Part shown: positions 9,266-21,965 of the stretch, piece by piece
How positions within the stretch are numbered: position 1 is the first letter of the stretch
Layout of the letters: each line of letters begins with the position of its first letter
Source: Paroedura picta
Lineage: Eukaryota; Chordata; Lepidosauria; Squamata; Gekkonidae
Assembly (NCBI RefSeq): GCF_049243985.1
Contig: NC_135380.1
Span: 18,772,501 to 18,836,500 of the forward strand
Length of the DNA: 64,000 nucleotides
Reading direction: 5' to 3'
Translations under genes and position numbers: made by a program
Notes under the pieces: generated by a model
The model's database searches: none
Told to the model about the DNA's origin: nothing
Seen by the model: the letters and a program-made list of their open reading frames with translations, nothing else

Positions 9266-11702
9266 TTCCAGGCACCATGCTGAGAATTCCTGCACTAGTG
9301 TAACCTCTACATCACACTGGCTCAGAATGACTCTGAGTGCACACAGCATATTTCCTGGGTGTCCATTCCACCCATTTTAACACCCTCTGATCATTTTATC
9401 AGTAGATGCCTTTCTGTTGAGAAATCCTGATAACCCATGCTTGCCGTGATTCCAAAATCACTACAAAGTGTTAGCATAGCTAATGAAAGATAGCTATCTG
9501 AAATTTATCTTACATCCTTTGGAAATAAGTAACAAACACAAAGGGTTTTATTATCTGACATCTTAATCCAGAGACTGAACCAAATGTGGATCTTTTATTC
9601 TTAGATGTGGTTCATCCTAAAGCAAAAAATATTGTTTTTTTACCATTGGACGGTTGCTTTAAAGCCATACGTCATTTATCCAGGATTATTTCCCAACTGA
9701 CAGAAACAATCATGTGCCAGCTCTTAGAAATGTATAATTTCTAATCTCCTTTACCTTATTAAGAACTTAATTTCTTGACAAACCAGTACAGGCTGTTCAT
9801 ATTAATTGCCCCTAGATTAATTTCTCCTTTGAAACTAAATTTTTTCCTAAAAAGGTTAGGGTAATGCACAGTAGTTCTACATTGCAATACACCTAAGCAT
9901 GAGAATATTATAATCAATCTGAAGATTAAGCTTGATAGACATCGAATTAAAATACAAAAGAAATGATGCATGAATATTGTGCAATGTTGAAGACCTGATA
10001 GACCACAAAAGGATATTGGAGTGATCTCCATACACTGTGCATTCTGTGCTTATGATCTGTAATGTATATGTAACTAAAATATTCCTGCCACTCTTAACCA
10101 CCACAACAAGCTGGTTGTTCTATGAATTTAAGAGATTCATAGAAGGATTTCCAGATTCTCTGCAACTAAACATAAAGTCAAACAAAGTGATAAGACCACT
10201 CTGTGACCAGCCACAGGTTTAAGACCTATTGAGAGGTTGCACCTTTTCGCTGTCATGAAAAATATTATGTCAAGGGGAATACTAGCCTGGACCCACCCAA
10301 CAGCCAGAGAAGAAGCAGATGCAGGGAGTATCCTTTACCCTTCTTGCAACCCCCCCCCCCACTAAAGCCTTCAATTGCCAGACTGGTATGGCCATTACAG
10401 TGTCAAACTCAGATTTGGGGGATCCAGATATGACTCATCACTGCACCAGGAGAGTGTTTCTTGGGAGTTTCCTGGGAGTTTCTTGAGTCTACCACGCTTT
10501 CCCAGTTCATTTACATCACAGGATAAAATGGGGATATGGAGGATGTCACTTGGAGTCCCTAGTAGGGAGGAAAGTGGGTTATAAATATCTCAGTAGATTG
10601 CCCCATGGGGGAATGAGGCACTCAGCCCTCCCTGATTGACCAGAAGGGCTTCAGGTAATTCCACCACTTTCACCCAAGCACGATCAAGCTGAGAAGATCC
10701 TCTTGACCCAGTTGTGTGCCAAATTCTATCCATCTTTCTTTTCCACATCTCTTCCCTTCCATGTCTCATGGTTCTTAGCTGCGAGCCTGAGGGCAGGATC
10801 TGTCTCTTTTTATTGATGTAAGCCCTCAATGGGAGAGGATGGTCAGAAAAGCAGGATACAAATAAAACAAATCCTACCCAAGTCCACCTGTAGAGCCTAA
10901 GGATGATTCTAGGAAATCTTCCAACACCTAGGAGGATTCAGGAAGATAGAAAAGCCAACCAGGGCCCTTGAGGAGCAGGCTTTTGCCTTAATTATATCAC
11001 TTTTATTTTTCTGAGAATCTAATCCTTCCAATGATCTTGTTCATAAGGACATGTATGGGAGTGAGCTGTGTGGTATCAGAAATTGCCAACATCATTTATT
11101 GGGAAGTCCAGGTGATGCAGACTCAGCAGGTAATCTTGTACAGAGCCAGTCACATCAATCCAGATTTATAATTGGGATAGCTGTGGAACATCTATGTATT
11201 GCACATAAATTGACTGATGAACTTATGTAGAATCAAAGGTCTGTGTCTGTTAGCCTAGGTTGGTTCACCAACGTGTTGGGAAATGATTACCACCTTTCCT
11301 TCCCATTAGCTCAGCTTGAGCTTTCCGATTGAATCTGTCCATCAGTAATTCCACCTGACTGTGTAAACAGATTTCTAAAACGCAATTTCCCATTTCCTTG
11401 GCTGTCTTACCGTTCAGTCTTTTTGCAGGTGATCATTTTTGTGGGATTTTTTTTTTAAAAAGAAGCTTTGAGCTTTACTTTGCTTGCTGTGTTTTAAACT
11501 GATTTCCCACACTACAGGCTATTATCAATAATGCACAAGTGCACAAAAAAATCCCTAATGTGCTAAAATGGCTAGTTTTTAAATTGCAGAATGTTTTTAC
11601 GGGAGGTTGCATTAACCATGTCACCCTACTGCCACCACCCCAGTCTGAACTGTTGGGACCCATTCTACCACCACAGAATTTAATTTCAGCATTCTCCTAT
11701 AT
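9266..11702. other. No recognisable feature
   Basis: Mostly AT-rich intergenic DNA with no repeat family, exon or RNA gene that I recognise. Short open frames are scattered without coding bias. Confidence 0.5.
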
Positions 11703-11856
11703 TTCTAGACCAGGGGTAGTCAAACTGCAGCCCTCCAGATGTCCATGGACTACAATTCCCAGGAGCCCCCTGCCAGCATTTGCTGGCAGGGGGCTCCTGG
11801 GAATTGTAGTCCATGGACATCTGGAGGGCCACAGTTTGACTACCCCTGTTCTAGAC
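11703..11856. mobile_element. Palindromic hAT MITE, copy 2 (element 11711-11848)
   Basis: A 138 bp near-perfect palindrome with CAGGGGTAGTCAAACTG ends, flanked by a perfect 8 bp duplication TTCTAGAC at 11703-11710 and 11849-11856. The loop is GCATTTGC, as in copy 1. The arms differ at very few positions, so this is a young insertion. Confidence 0.92.
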
Positions 11857-13482
11857 CAAGGTCTTTCCATACTGGGTATTTAATCATGGTTTGACATGGC
11901 CTTTTCCTGCTTCCATGCAGTACCATTGTGTTTTCACATATTGTCCACTTTTTCCAGAGCTTCCCTGTAGTCTGTTAAATCTGCTTTACTATCATCTTTT
12001 TTGTAAAAATCTCAACCAAGCCAGGCTGGCTGCCATGTGAATGGGAAAGACCAGATTTTTCCTGGCCCCACTGTATCAGTTCCCTGCTCCAGTCCCCTAT
12101 GGTGAGGCTCCGTGGTAGTTGTCCTTTCTAAAACACACACAAACATTAGTTATTACTCATTATAATGTTATTACGTTCTTTTAGTTGCTAATTTTTTAAA
12201 AATGCGTGAAAGCCTTATTGCCACAGCATTTAATCACTAGCTGCAGCAGCAACGAGAAAGCCAGTGAATTGTTGCTGTGTGAAAATTACCCAAGCCTAGG
12301 TAAAAAGAATAATTGGATAAAACCCAATAATTTCTCGAGGCTGAGTAGAGATTTGAGCTGTGACTTCCCCCCATTAAAAAACATCTCTTTATCTATCACC
12401 ACTAAACTGCCCTCTATGATGATCCATTCCTTTTCAAGAAGCAAAATATGAATTATGCCTTATCCAATCTAATCTAAAATAAATTGAGCAGGGTCTCCCT
12501 TGATCATTTTCCCAGACTGTGTACTAAACATTGGTTAGTTTTACAGTGCCAATGTTTACCCCGAGGAATTCCGTGACAGTTTCCCAACAATGCTGTCCAT
12601 TGTATTGATCCAGCAGCTTGGCCCAATGGACCAGTTTTTACCTCTAGTTAATTACTACAGTTATTTAATGAAGCATCAGTTGTGCCTCAGAACCCATTAA
12701 TGGGACACGGCAAAATGATCTGTCCGGGTGTGTTATGTCATGCCAGTTCATGAGAGACCTCGTATTCCTGATGGAAATGGTATCAGTTGATACTCATGAT
12801 GGTCTAGTTATATATGGATTGTAGCAGAGGGAACATATGCAAGGCAAAGAGCTGTTTTATGTTGGGAAAACTCTGAGAAAAGGGCATCGCTCAATGGTAG
12901 CAAACATCTGCATATAGAAGGTCTGGAGGGGAATGTTTAGCATTAACATAGAAAGCTTCAGGCAGCAGAACAGGACAGGGAAAGAGATTTTGGAATAGAC
13001 CTGAGCTAGATGGACTGACAGCCAGATTAAGCATAAGGCAGAATCATGCACAATGGGATGAAGACATGTACCTGCCCTTCTTCCATGGCATGCAATGTTT
13101 TCCAGATGGATTCCCGTCTTGGCACTGAGCCACTGCAGACCTGCAGAACTTCAATAAGATTGCTGTGTCTTCAAACCATGTCCCAGAGAGTAGTCTCCAG
13201 CTGAAATATGAATGGAAGTTGGTATAGAACTGCCTTTCTCAATTTCTTTTAGCGTTCAGAAACCCCTGAAACATTCTTCAGGCTTCAAGAAACCCAAGAA
13301 GTGGCATGATGGTGCAGAATATGGTTGGGAACCAGAGCTATGTAGATGCCCACCCAAGGCCCCTCCCCTCCCCCTTCCCTACAGGCCCATCTTTGGCCAT
13401 TTTGAGAGGGGTGGGCAGATTGACATGACAATATGTGGTCATATTACCTGATAAATGTTGATGAAACCCTGGCTGAGAAAGC
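11857..13482. other. No recognisable feature; possible conserved non-coding DNA at 12540-12760
   Basis: No exon or repeat family recognised. The stretch 12540-12760 is of balanced composition, free of simple repeats and contains TTAATTA-type motifs. That is compatible with a conserved non-coding element but is not evidence for one. Confidence 0.4.
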
Positions 13483-13484
13483 CT

Positions 13485-14341
13485 GGGGCCATTCCGCACC
13501 GGGATCCATGTAGCAAATTGTTTGCTGAACGAAAAATCGCCATTTTAAATAGTGGAATTCGTTGTTATGCATACCTGCCTTTGTAGTGGAATCCAGTTTC
13601 ATTTCTATCGTTTCCCACAGGGTTCCGGTCTCAGCAAAAATCACTAGCCAGGAAGCGCTATTGCTAAGCTGTGTCCCGCCCCTGGCCGTCAAGCAGCCAA
13701 TGGGCGGCCGTTAGCATGCTCCCAAACAGCCCCTTTCCCTTTAAGGAAAGTTAAAAAAAAAAAAAAAACACGTTGCAACGAGCTAGCAGGTGATGTTTGA
13801 GCTGCCGTTTCATCGTTGCCATGCTCCCCCCCCCCCGAGTGAAAAAAAAATCCCCCCCCACGGGCGCGATTTTCGGTTGAAAACAGTGTGAAAAATAAAG
13901 TGAAAATAAACCAGCAAATGGGCCTCTATGATGCTTGTGCTTGGTGACTTTAAACAGAGGGACTGCAGCCGGGGAAGCCTCACTGGGTAAACGAAGGCTT
14001 GCCGATGCGTTGATCTCCACTCGCTCGGAGAAAAAAAAATGGCGATCGCTTTGCCGGAAGATCAGAGGAGAGAGCCAGGGGGAGGGACTTTGCAGAAACC
14101 GCAACAATGGTAACGCACAGAACTTTCCCGCTAGTGTTGCAGATTGGTTGCAGGAGTGTAGCACTTTCCGGAAGGTGAATCCACTTTTTGGGATTTCCCT
14201 GAAAGTGCTACAACGAAACGCTTTTTGCGGATCAGTTTCAGGAGTGTTGCAGATTGTCAACGACGTTGTGCATAACAGCAAAACTGTAGCGATTTCAATT
14301 AGTAACCATTGTGCTATTTTGGACGAATGCAGAATGGCCCC
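13485..14341. mobile_element. Candidate non-autonomous DNA transposon, about 0.85 kb
   Basis: The left end GGGGCCATTCCGCAC is mirrored at the right by GCAGAATGGCCCC, giving an inverted repeat of about 13 bp with one mismatch. The bases CTG adjoin both ends. The interior is CpG-rich in contrast with its AT-rich surroundings, and subterminal parts share inverted similarity (TCGTTGTTATGCATA on the left, ACGTTGTGCATAACA on the right). It holds an A-run at 13753-13768 and a C-run near 13830. No transposase is visible: the open frames at 13751-14281 (minus) and 13935-14369 (plus) overlap and resemble no family I know. The superfamily is undetermined. Confidence 0.55.
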
Positions 14342-14404
14342 TGGTATAGGAGCTCAAGCAAGTTTATAATATGGAGCTACATTGCAAGGGGAAAGAAGGT
14401 GGAA

Positions 14405-14583
14405 TAGTCTAGACAGTTCTTGTCAGATCTCACAAGCTAAGCAGGGTCAGGGCTTGGAAGGGAGGCCACCAGGGAATACTCTGCAGAGGAAAGAAATGGC
14501 AAAGTACCTCTGCTTCTCAGTCACCTTGAAAGACCCTTGCTGGGGTCGCCATAAGGTGGGTTAGGACTTGACAACACTCACGT
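14405..14583 (+). repeat. 5S-rRNA-derived SINE, forward
   Basis: The 5S-like head 'TGTCAGATCTCACAAGCTAA' then GCAGGGTCAGGGCTTGG and GGAGGCCACCAGGGAATAC is followed by the SINE body 'AATGGCAAAGTACCTCTGCT' and 'GGGGTCGCCATAAGGTGGG' and ends GACTTGACAACACT. It is moderately diverged and not a 5S gene. Confidence 0.85.
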
Positions 14584-17055
14584 ATTTATGTACATCACAG
14601 GGTGATGTAAGGAATACAGAGACCGTGAAGGATTTTAGCACCTGTAAAATACTATGTAGATGCTAAGTATTAAATGTCCTTTCTTCACGAAAGTATCCAA
14701 TTAAATATTTTTCTTGGATGCTAAATAGGGAGCATTTTCTGACTCCCCGGAACGTCTTAAAGTAGCCGAGCTGCTTCTGTCTTCAGGGAGGAGGGGCTGG
14801 TGTACAAAAATACTGTGAAGAAAAACCCTGTTTGCTGGCTGGTTTGAGCAAAATTAACACGCCATATGGAATTTTCCATGTTCAAACACGAATTAATAAA
14901 GCTGATCACAAAGGTAGATTAAATCAACAGTATGGACACTGATTGATTCCAAATGTAAATTTCAGAAGATTGTCTTTGGAATTATTTTTAGGGCTGACGG
15001 AGAAGGAGAAAAAAAATTGTCCTGACAGTCTAACTCTCAGTGGGTATGTGGGACACAGGCCTGCTCTGGAGTGACTTGGTCAGGGCCCCCTGCCTCCCAT
15101 ACAAACACACACACAGGCATACACAGACTTCCTCCCCTTCCCCCTCCTATTTCAACCTTTACCTGTTGTTTTCCCAGCCTCCCTCCCTCCAGGCAAACAT
15201 ACACACACACACACACTCCCTTCCCCCCTCCCCCTCCTGCTTAATCTGCTCCTACATTGCTGATTTGGCCCTTGCAGGTCACGCAATGGCTGCCCAGGCC
15301 CCAGTGGCTGGTGCAACCACTACGAATGCCTCAGGGGTGTGGTCCTATCCTCCCCCTTCCCAAAATGGCCACTGATGGGCCTGTAGAGGGTGGGAAGGGC
15401 AATGCTTCCCAACTACATTCTGCATGATTGTGCCACTTCTGGGGTTTCTCAAAGAATTCTTCTCTAAAGAATGTTTCACAACAATAAAAAAGTAGAGAAA
15501 GGCTCCCCTAATCTTTCACTCAGCTGGGCAACACATGTTTTGTCTTAAATTTCTATATTAAGTTTATATTACATTATCCTCATAGGGATGCCCATCTCCA
15601 GGTGGGACCTGGAGTTACAAAAAACCCAGAGTTACAGAAAATGGATGCTTTGGCAGGTGGATTCTAGGGCATTGTAGCCCACCAAGGTCCTCCCCAGGTT
15701 CCATCCCCAAATCTCCTGGAGCTTCCCAACCAGGATCTGGCAACCCTATGTCTCCCTCAAATCTGCCATATCTGATAAACATCGTCTGAGGATGATGTAA
15801 TGAGATGGTGCCTGCTGAAACACATGTATGTTTCATCAATAAACAGGAAAAAAATGGGTTTTTGAAACCACATTGTTAAGGATTTCTTTGTTATTCAGAA
15901 CTGCGGGAACACTCAGAAAACAGCCATCAGGCCCTCTTCAGTGTTCAAGACAGCTGTTCACAGAAATATGAGCAGGTTCAAACAAATGGGGGTCCACCCA
16001 TAAATAGCGCACAGCTTAGAACAATTAATCTTGTTATCACTGACCCCTACTACTGGGGAAAAAAAGCCATTAGCACATATTTTTAAAAAACCCTCTAGGG
16101 CCTACATTGCAACAACAGTCATGCTGACCAAGTATTAAAAATGGATACTTTAATTGCTTTAATTCACCAAAAACCTTTTAGGAAACTTAATTGTATGGGG
16201 AAGATTTTGAGCTGGAAAATAAACACTGCCTAAGAGCATTCAGCTATTAAGACGGAATTGATGTGAGCCGCTTCTACCCCATGCTGTCACTTTCACTAGT
16301 ACAAAGAATGTATTAAGTTTTCAAGGAACATATATATATATATGTCTCCATTGCATCTCCAGTTGGAGGTTAATATCATATATTAATATTAATGACATCA
16401 TTAATATGCTTAATAATATCATGTATTATTCTTCTCTGCCTATAGACTACTTGTGAAACAAAATCAATATGGAGCCTGAATTCTCCATTGGAGGTGCAAA
16501 GCAAGAGAGCAACGTATGAGAAACTGATGATCTAAAACACATACTTATTTTGATGCAGCAGGCTTGCCCAAAAAAGAGCATACCCGTTTGTTTATGACTT
16601 TTTCATGTTGGAAACAATAAGGATATTCCCTGTAGCAGTTTCATCATATTTCAAGCAACAGCCAAGTAGTTAAGAAGAAGAATGGCTACATCAGGCCAGT
16701 TCACACTGGAATTGAATATAAGCTGTGAGCTCCTCCCCGTCCCATCCCTCCAGTTTGTGGCTCAGGAACTGATGTTCAGGGAAGGCCTTCCCCCCAAAGA
16801 TACCCCAGGTTGTTATCTGGTTCAGTGCAGCTGTTCAGGGCCAGCCATTTAAACCCAACAGCCTAGAGGTACAGAGTCCGTTGCTCAGCTGTTAAGTTTA
16901 AATTCCTTGCTGGCAGCCATTTAACATTTTGACTCCCCTCCCCCCTCCCAGGAGAAAGCAAAACCAAAGAGCTAAATGCCTGTGAGGCAAAAACAGCAAC
17001 AGAAACACAGCTGAGACTTGCAGCCAGAACAATGTTCTGCAGCAACTTCCCTACC
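14584..17055. other. Intergenic; CA-rich microsatellites at 15105-15215
   Basis: Two short CA runs lie at about 15105-15120 and 15199-15215, separated by pyrimidine-rich DNA, and there is a TA run near 16329-16342. Otherwise no exon or repeat family is recognised. Confidence 0.55.
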
Positions 17056-17310
17056 TGCTCTGTAAGAGCCTCTCATCTGGCGAGCCAGGTTTGATTCCCT
17101 GTGCTTCCTCCGCATACGGCCAGCTGGGTGACCTTGAACTCGCCACACCACTGGCAAAGCTGTTCTGACTGAGCAGTAATATCAGAGCTCTCTCAGCCTC
17201 ACCTCCCTCACCGGGTGTCTGTTCTGGGGAAAGAAAAGGGGAGGCGATTGTAAGCCACGTTGAGACTCCGTCTAGTAGAGAAAAGTGGCATATAAGAACC
17301 AACTCTTCTT
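17056..17310 (+). repeat. CORE-SINE (MIR-like), forward, near full length
   Basis: It shows a tRNA-like head with 'GAGCCAGGTTTGATTCCC' at the B box, the MIR-type core 'CAGCTGGGTGACCTTGAACT', the 'CTCCCTCACCGGGTGTCTGT' block, and the tail 'GGCATATAAGAACCAACTCT' followed by TCTTC. This is the best preserved copy of the group in the window. Confidence 0.8.
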
Positions 17311-20021
17311 CGTTTTCTAATCCAGTAGGGCTCTTCCTATGTTCACATAATACACTGACAGACTGGCTACTCCTCTGAGAGCTAGTTTAATCAGCACTGA
17401 AGAATGCGTTCCGGGATTATTTTTAGGGGTATTTCTTCTGAACTGCGGTTGTTGTTTTTGTTTGTTTTTTAAAAATGATTTTTATCATGCTTATTGTTAT
17501 TGTTCCTATGCCAAATAATCATGCTGCCATTTTTAGCACAGTTGTCATGGTTGTCAATCAGTTTGAGATGCCTTTCTGGAAAGAAACAAAGAGTGACAAT
17601 AATATAGTAGATGAAGAAATAACCACACAGAAAATACCCTGTAAGAAGTCACCCTTGTTTCAACCTCTATATTGCATTGCCTTTTACCGTGTCATTATAT
17701 CTGCTTTAACATAATTATCATGCTATTTTCTTAAAAAGACAACACAGCGCTGCTTCGGAATACATTGAATTACAGACTAGCCTTTCCAGCCCGTGCAATC
17801 CCCAGACTCTTCATTTGCATGGAAGCCTGAGATCTGTTCAGTGAAGCATGACAGGCTGACGAACGACCTGAGCAGGATGGATGGACCGACAGCAGAGAAT
17901 GAGAGACACTTCATTTAGAAACAAAGAGGACATAGTCAACTGGGGTTTGTGACTGGTTCTACCACCAGCTAACACATGTTAATCCAGAGACTACCCTTCA
18001 TCTTTCAGAAAGCCGTAAGCAGTGACCAGGCAGGCTGAAATCACTGGGAAACTTCTTCAGATGGCTGAGTTCCACCGTTTTTGTCAAACTGCGGTTGTTT
18101 GAAGGTTTCCGCCCAACAACGTTGTGCAGTCATCCACTGCAGATTGTCTCTGGCTTCACTGCATGGATTTCCAAACCCGCTTTGGTGTGCTCTTTGCAGG
18201 AAGTCTATATCCAAAGCAGTTCTGGGATCCATATGGGTAAGAAAGCACAGATTTTGGATTCCTACTCAATCATTTTGTTAAAAACCATAGAAGGCCTGCC
18301 TTTGCATTCCCAGCAGCAATAAGAGCAAAATCATGCCTATGAAGAAGCAACCAGATAGACTTCCCTAAAATAATCTGGTTTTTAGGATTATTCAAATTAT
18401 GCTGATTTGATATCTACTGATCAGGGGAAATCAAGAGCTGGGGTATTAGCTGATGATTTCTTTGCTGATACTGTGTTTTAAAATAGTTGTAACCTGCCTC
18501 AAGAATGTCTATTTTTTTTGGATGGAAGGGAGAGACATAATGCTTTCTAATGAAGTTACCTAAATAAACAAACAACATATTGCAGAGTGACAAAGGTATG
18601 TTTCCTCAAATTCCTTTTTCTCTGACAATTAATGAACTGCTGCAGCCGATAATGCATAAGAAGGGGGGAGGGCTTGCTAAATCATTCTATGCTAAACAGA
18701 AGCAGATGTAATGAATTAATATTGAACATATGCTCCACAATTTTCCTATTTGCTTTACTAATTGGATAAAAATGGCCTGCTTTCAGATTCAGACCCTCAA
18801 AAGCTAGATTCCTAACAAAAGCAAAGCTTATGGAAATATGTTTGTGTCAGAGGTTATCTGTGGAGACGATATATTAGCAGATGAATAAAACATGATGAGC
18901 CGGGCCTGAAGTAAGATTTTGTCCTCAACTGGGCTATGCCAGTGGAGCAATGTACAGGAAAAGCACTATGCCAGAATACAATACTGGTGTGACTGGAGGA
19001 AAAGATTGAGAAGCAGATTCAATTCTTGATCCCTTGAGTTCAAAAGTCTTTCTTACGAAATCCATGTTAAAATAAAGATTTTTTGTTCAGATGACAAGAT
19101 GGTTTTGCCATAGAACGCTAACAGGGTGATCCTAAACAGAGTTAGACCCTTCAGAGTCCATTGAAATCTAGTCTGCTCTAGATAACCTTGGTCAGGCCTG
19201 AATCAGATATCAGCATAAATGTAAGTACCCCTAAGCATCTAGTTAGCTTTTAGATCATGTAATTCTTCACAAGAGGAATGCTCAACAATGTTTTAGGCTA
19301 TTTGTGGGTCTAGTACACAAGTGATGCTGCTAGAGAATCTTTGGTTCCATTTTAATCCTCTTCGGAGTATCACTATATTGCATCTTTAACAATGAGTAAC
19401 CCAACAGAAAATTATACCATCCATTACAGCTTCAGAGATAATTAAAGGAGAGCAATTACATGAGTACACAGAAGTATCTTACCCAAAGATAAGCAGGTCT
19501 AAGAAGAAACCTCCAATTATATCAACTTCCCGTCTATGCATTGAATTGTCATGTGTGACCCTCATCTGGGGATATTTAAATCTGCAGACTGGGGCCACAT
19601 TGACACTAAACAGTCACTTGGGGGACCTCCAGAATTGCAGGAAAATCTTTGAAAATTAATTGGGAGATTTTAAACCTCCCCCCCCCCCAAAAAAGAGCTT
19701 TGTCTGCACATGCATAGACTATACACATACCACTTTATATTGTTGGTAATGGAGGGTCAACAGAAGAGAACAGAGAACCTTTCTAAGGCAATATGTTTGT
19801 AATAATATATACAATGAGCAAATACAATTTCTTTTACATCTTTTATATACCAGAAGGAACAACCATAACGGCTTCTAGATCAATTCTGTTTTCATTGGCT
19901 TCATCAGTGGTTGAAACCTCCAATCCTCCAAAAATAGTTTGTAGTATCAAAGGTAGCAAAATCCTATCACCTTTCCTTATATTACTATTGTTAATATTTT
20001 AGTATCAATCAGCCATAGGCT
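17311..20021. other. No recognisable feature
   Basis: AT-rich intergenic DNA. No exon, RNA gene or repeat family is recognised; a C-run at about 19679-19688 is the only simple-sequence tract. Confidence 0.5.
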
Positions 20022-20112
20022 CTCTAGGGCAGGAGTAGTCAACCTGTGGTCTTCCAGATGTCCATGGACTACAACATCTGGAGGACCACAGATAACTACC
20101 CCTGCTCTAGGG
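20022..20112. mobile_element. Palindromic hAT MITE, copy 3, short form (element 20030-20104)
   Basis: A 75 bp derivative of the same family: termini CAGGAGTAGTCAACCTG and ...AACTACCCCTG with the central loop and inner arms missing. A perfect 8 bp duplication CTCTAGGG lies at 20022-20029 and 20105-20112. More diverged than copies 1 and 2. Confidence 0.88.
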
Positions 20113-20440
20113 TACTGCAGGGAATGCTAGTCAACAGCCACTCCTCAAATGGTGATGGAGGGTGACTGAGAGCCACAGCAGTCCAGGGGGTGGCTGCACT
20201 GATGGGGGGAGAAGCTATATCAATCCCAGAAGTGAGACCAGGAAGTGTGCCTGGTCTAGCTGCATTGGTGTGATGGGAAGTGGCTGTAATGGCCCTGCTG
20301 ACAGTATCAGAGGTGGCAGAGGGAGAAAGTTGCAGTAGGCTTGGCAGCAAGGCCAGGAGGCCCAACTTTATGCATTGCTCTAAATGGAGATATCTCTGGC
20401 CATAACCATGATAAGAAATTAAAAAGCAGAAATTCTTAAA

Positions 20441-20725
20441 GGTAAAGGTAAAGGTATCCCCTGTCCAAGCACCGAGTCATGTCTGACCCTTGGGGTGACG
20501 CCCTCTAGCGTTTTCATGGCAGACTCAATACAGGGTGGCCTTGCCAGTGCCTTCCCCAGTCATTACCGTTTTACCCCCCAGCAAGCTGGGTACTCATTTA
20601 CCGACCTCGGAAGGATGGAAGGCTGAGTCATCCTTGAGCTGGCTGCTGGGATCGAATTCCCAACCTCATGGACATTGCTTCAGACAGCATTTCTGCTGCT
20701 TACCACTGTGCGCCACAAGAGGCTC
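20441..20725 (-). repeat. Sauria-type SINE, reverse orientation
   Basis: It begins with the inverted tail GGTAAAGGTAAAGGTATCCC, passes through GTCATGTCTGACCCTTGGGG and the inverted B box GGGATCGAATTCCC, and ends GCGCCACAAGAGGCTC, the inverted head. It is full length. Imperfect TCTTAA direct repeats flank it. Confidence 0.9.
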
Positions 20726-21501
20726 TTTTTTTCTCTCTTAAGATCACCCTATAAAAGGCTGTACATGTGATATCAGACTTTCTGTAATTGAAAATCCACA
20801 CAAGGAATTTGGCCCTAGAATCAGCCATGGGTGAAGTCCACCAAGTGGACTTGAGAGGGGGACACTCAAAAAGATACATGTATGTATCCTACCTTGGAAC
20901 TCTCCCAAGGCTTGGAATACAGACAAATTCGAGAAACCTGAGCTGTAAAATTCCAGTAGCCCTTAGGAATTCCTCTGTATGCAGAGGGAAGTAGTCTCTT
21001 TTCCTGACAAGATCTACTTAGAAGCAAGCAGGTTGACTGTTATTAATGCCATGAAAGAATTTGTTAGCAGCCATGCAATGCCAAAAGTAAAATCCCCCAA
21101 AATCCAAACACAGTCTCCATAAATACCTTTCATTAGGACCAACCAGATGGCACATAACCATGTGTGTGAACTTTCATTTGTCATGTCAAAGATTCCAAGG
21201 TGTTTACAAAGATCTTTAAACATTTAAACATTGTTGTATATTTATAACATCCAGCCTGATGAAGGGGTTTAGTACACTTGAAAGCTTATGTGTGGTTAGG
21301 TGTCATTTGGTTGGTTTTAATGAAAGGTACTGTGGAGACTGTTTTGATTTTTTGGATTATTGCTATGACAGCCAGGCCTTTGGGAGTTGTTTTTAGATAG
21401 GAAAAAAAAACACACAAGTCAGATGCATTAATGAAACAAACATGGCAACATTTAACCATTAACCCCCACCTTGTCATACTAACACGGGGCTTAAGAAATA
21501 A

Positions 21502-21653
21502 CCCTAAATCAGGGGTAGTCAAACTGCGGCCCTCCAGATGTCCATGGACTACAATTCCCAGGAGCCCCTGCCAGCGAATGCTGGCAGGGGCTCCTGGGAA
21601 TTGTAGTCCATGGACATCTGGAGGGCCGCAGTTTGACTACCCCTGCCCTAAAT
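21502..21653. mobile_element. Palindromic hAT MITE, copy 4 (element 21510-21645)
   Basis: A 136 bp palindrome with CAGGGGTAGTCAAACTG ends and a perfect 8 bp duplication CCCTAAAT at 21502-21509 and 21646-21653. The arms are essentially identical complements, the cleanest copy in the window. Confidence 0.93.
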
Positions 21654-21884
21654 CATAGGTTTCTTTTGCTCCTTATAAAACACACCCATGTAGAACCCCT
21701 CATGCTGGTTGGCCAGCTGCTGTTTTGCAAAAGCCATTCTGAATGGCCTCTTCTTTTCCTTTGCCAATGTGGAATATTTGTCCATGAAAGACATCAGAGC
21801 AATTCAAGCAAGGATCTCCCACTGAGAGACCCCCCCACCCCCACCCCAAGACAATGATTAAAAAGGAAAAAAGAACATCTCTTA

Positions 21885-21965
21885 CAGTACAGTCTTGTGC
21901 AGACTTATTCCTACAATCGATTACACTGGTTTTAAACCAGAGTAAGTCTGTATAGGATTGCACTG
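21885..21965. repeat. Short palindromic repeat, MITE-like
   Basis: An 81 bp inverted repeat: CAGTACAGTCTTGTGCAGAC on the left pairs imperfectly with GTCTGTATAGGATTGCACTG on the right around a TTTTAAACC centre. The motif 'AATCCTATGCAGACTTACTC' (family form) is common in reptile genomes. No clear target duplication was found. Confidence 0.55.

Noticed and set aside
13751-14281. 176-codon minus-strand open frame
   Set aside because: Lies inside the candidate transposon, ends in a homopolymer-encoded Phe run, and overlaps an opposite frame; no transposase motif.
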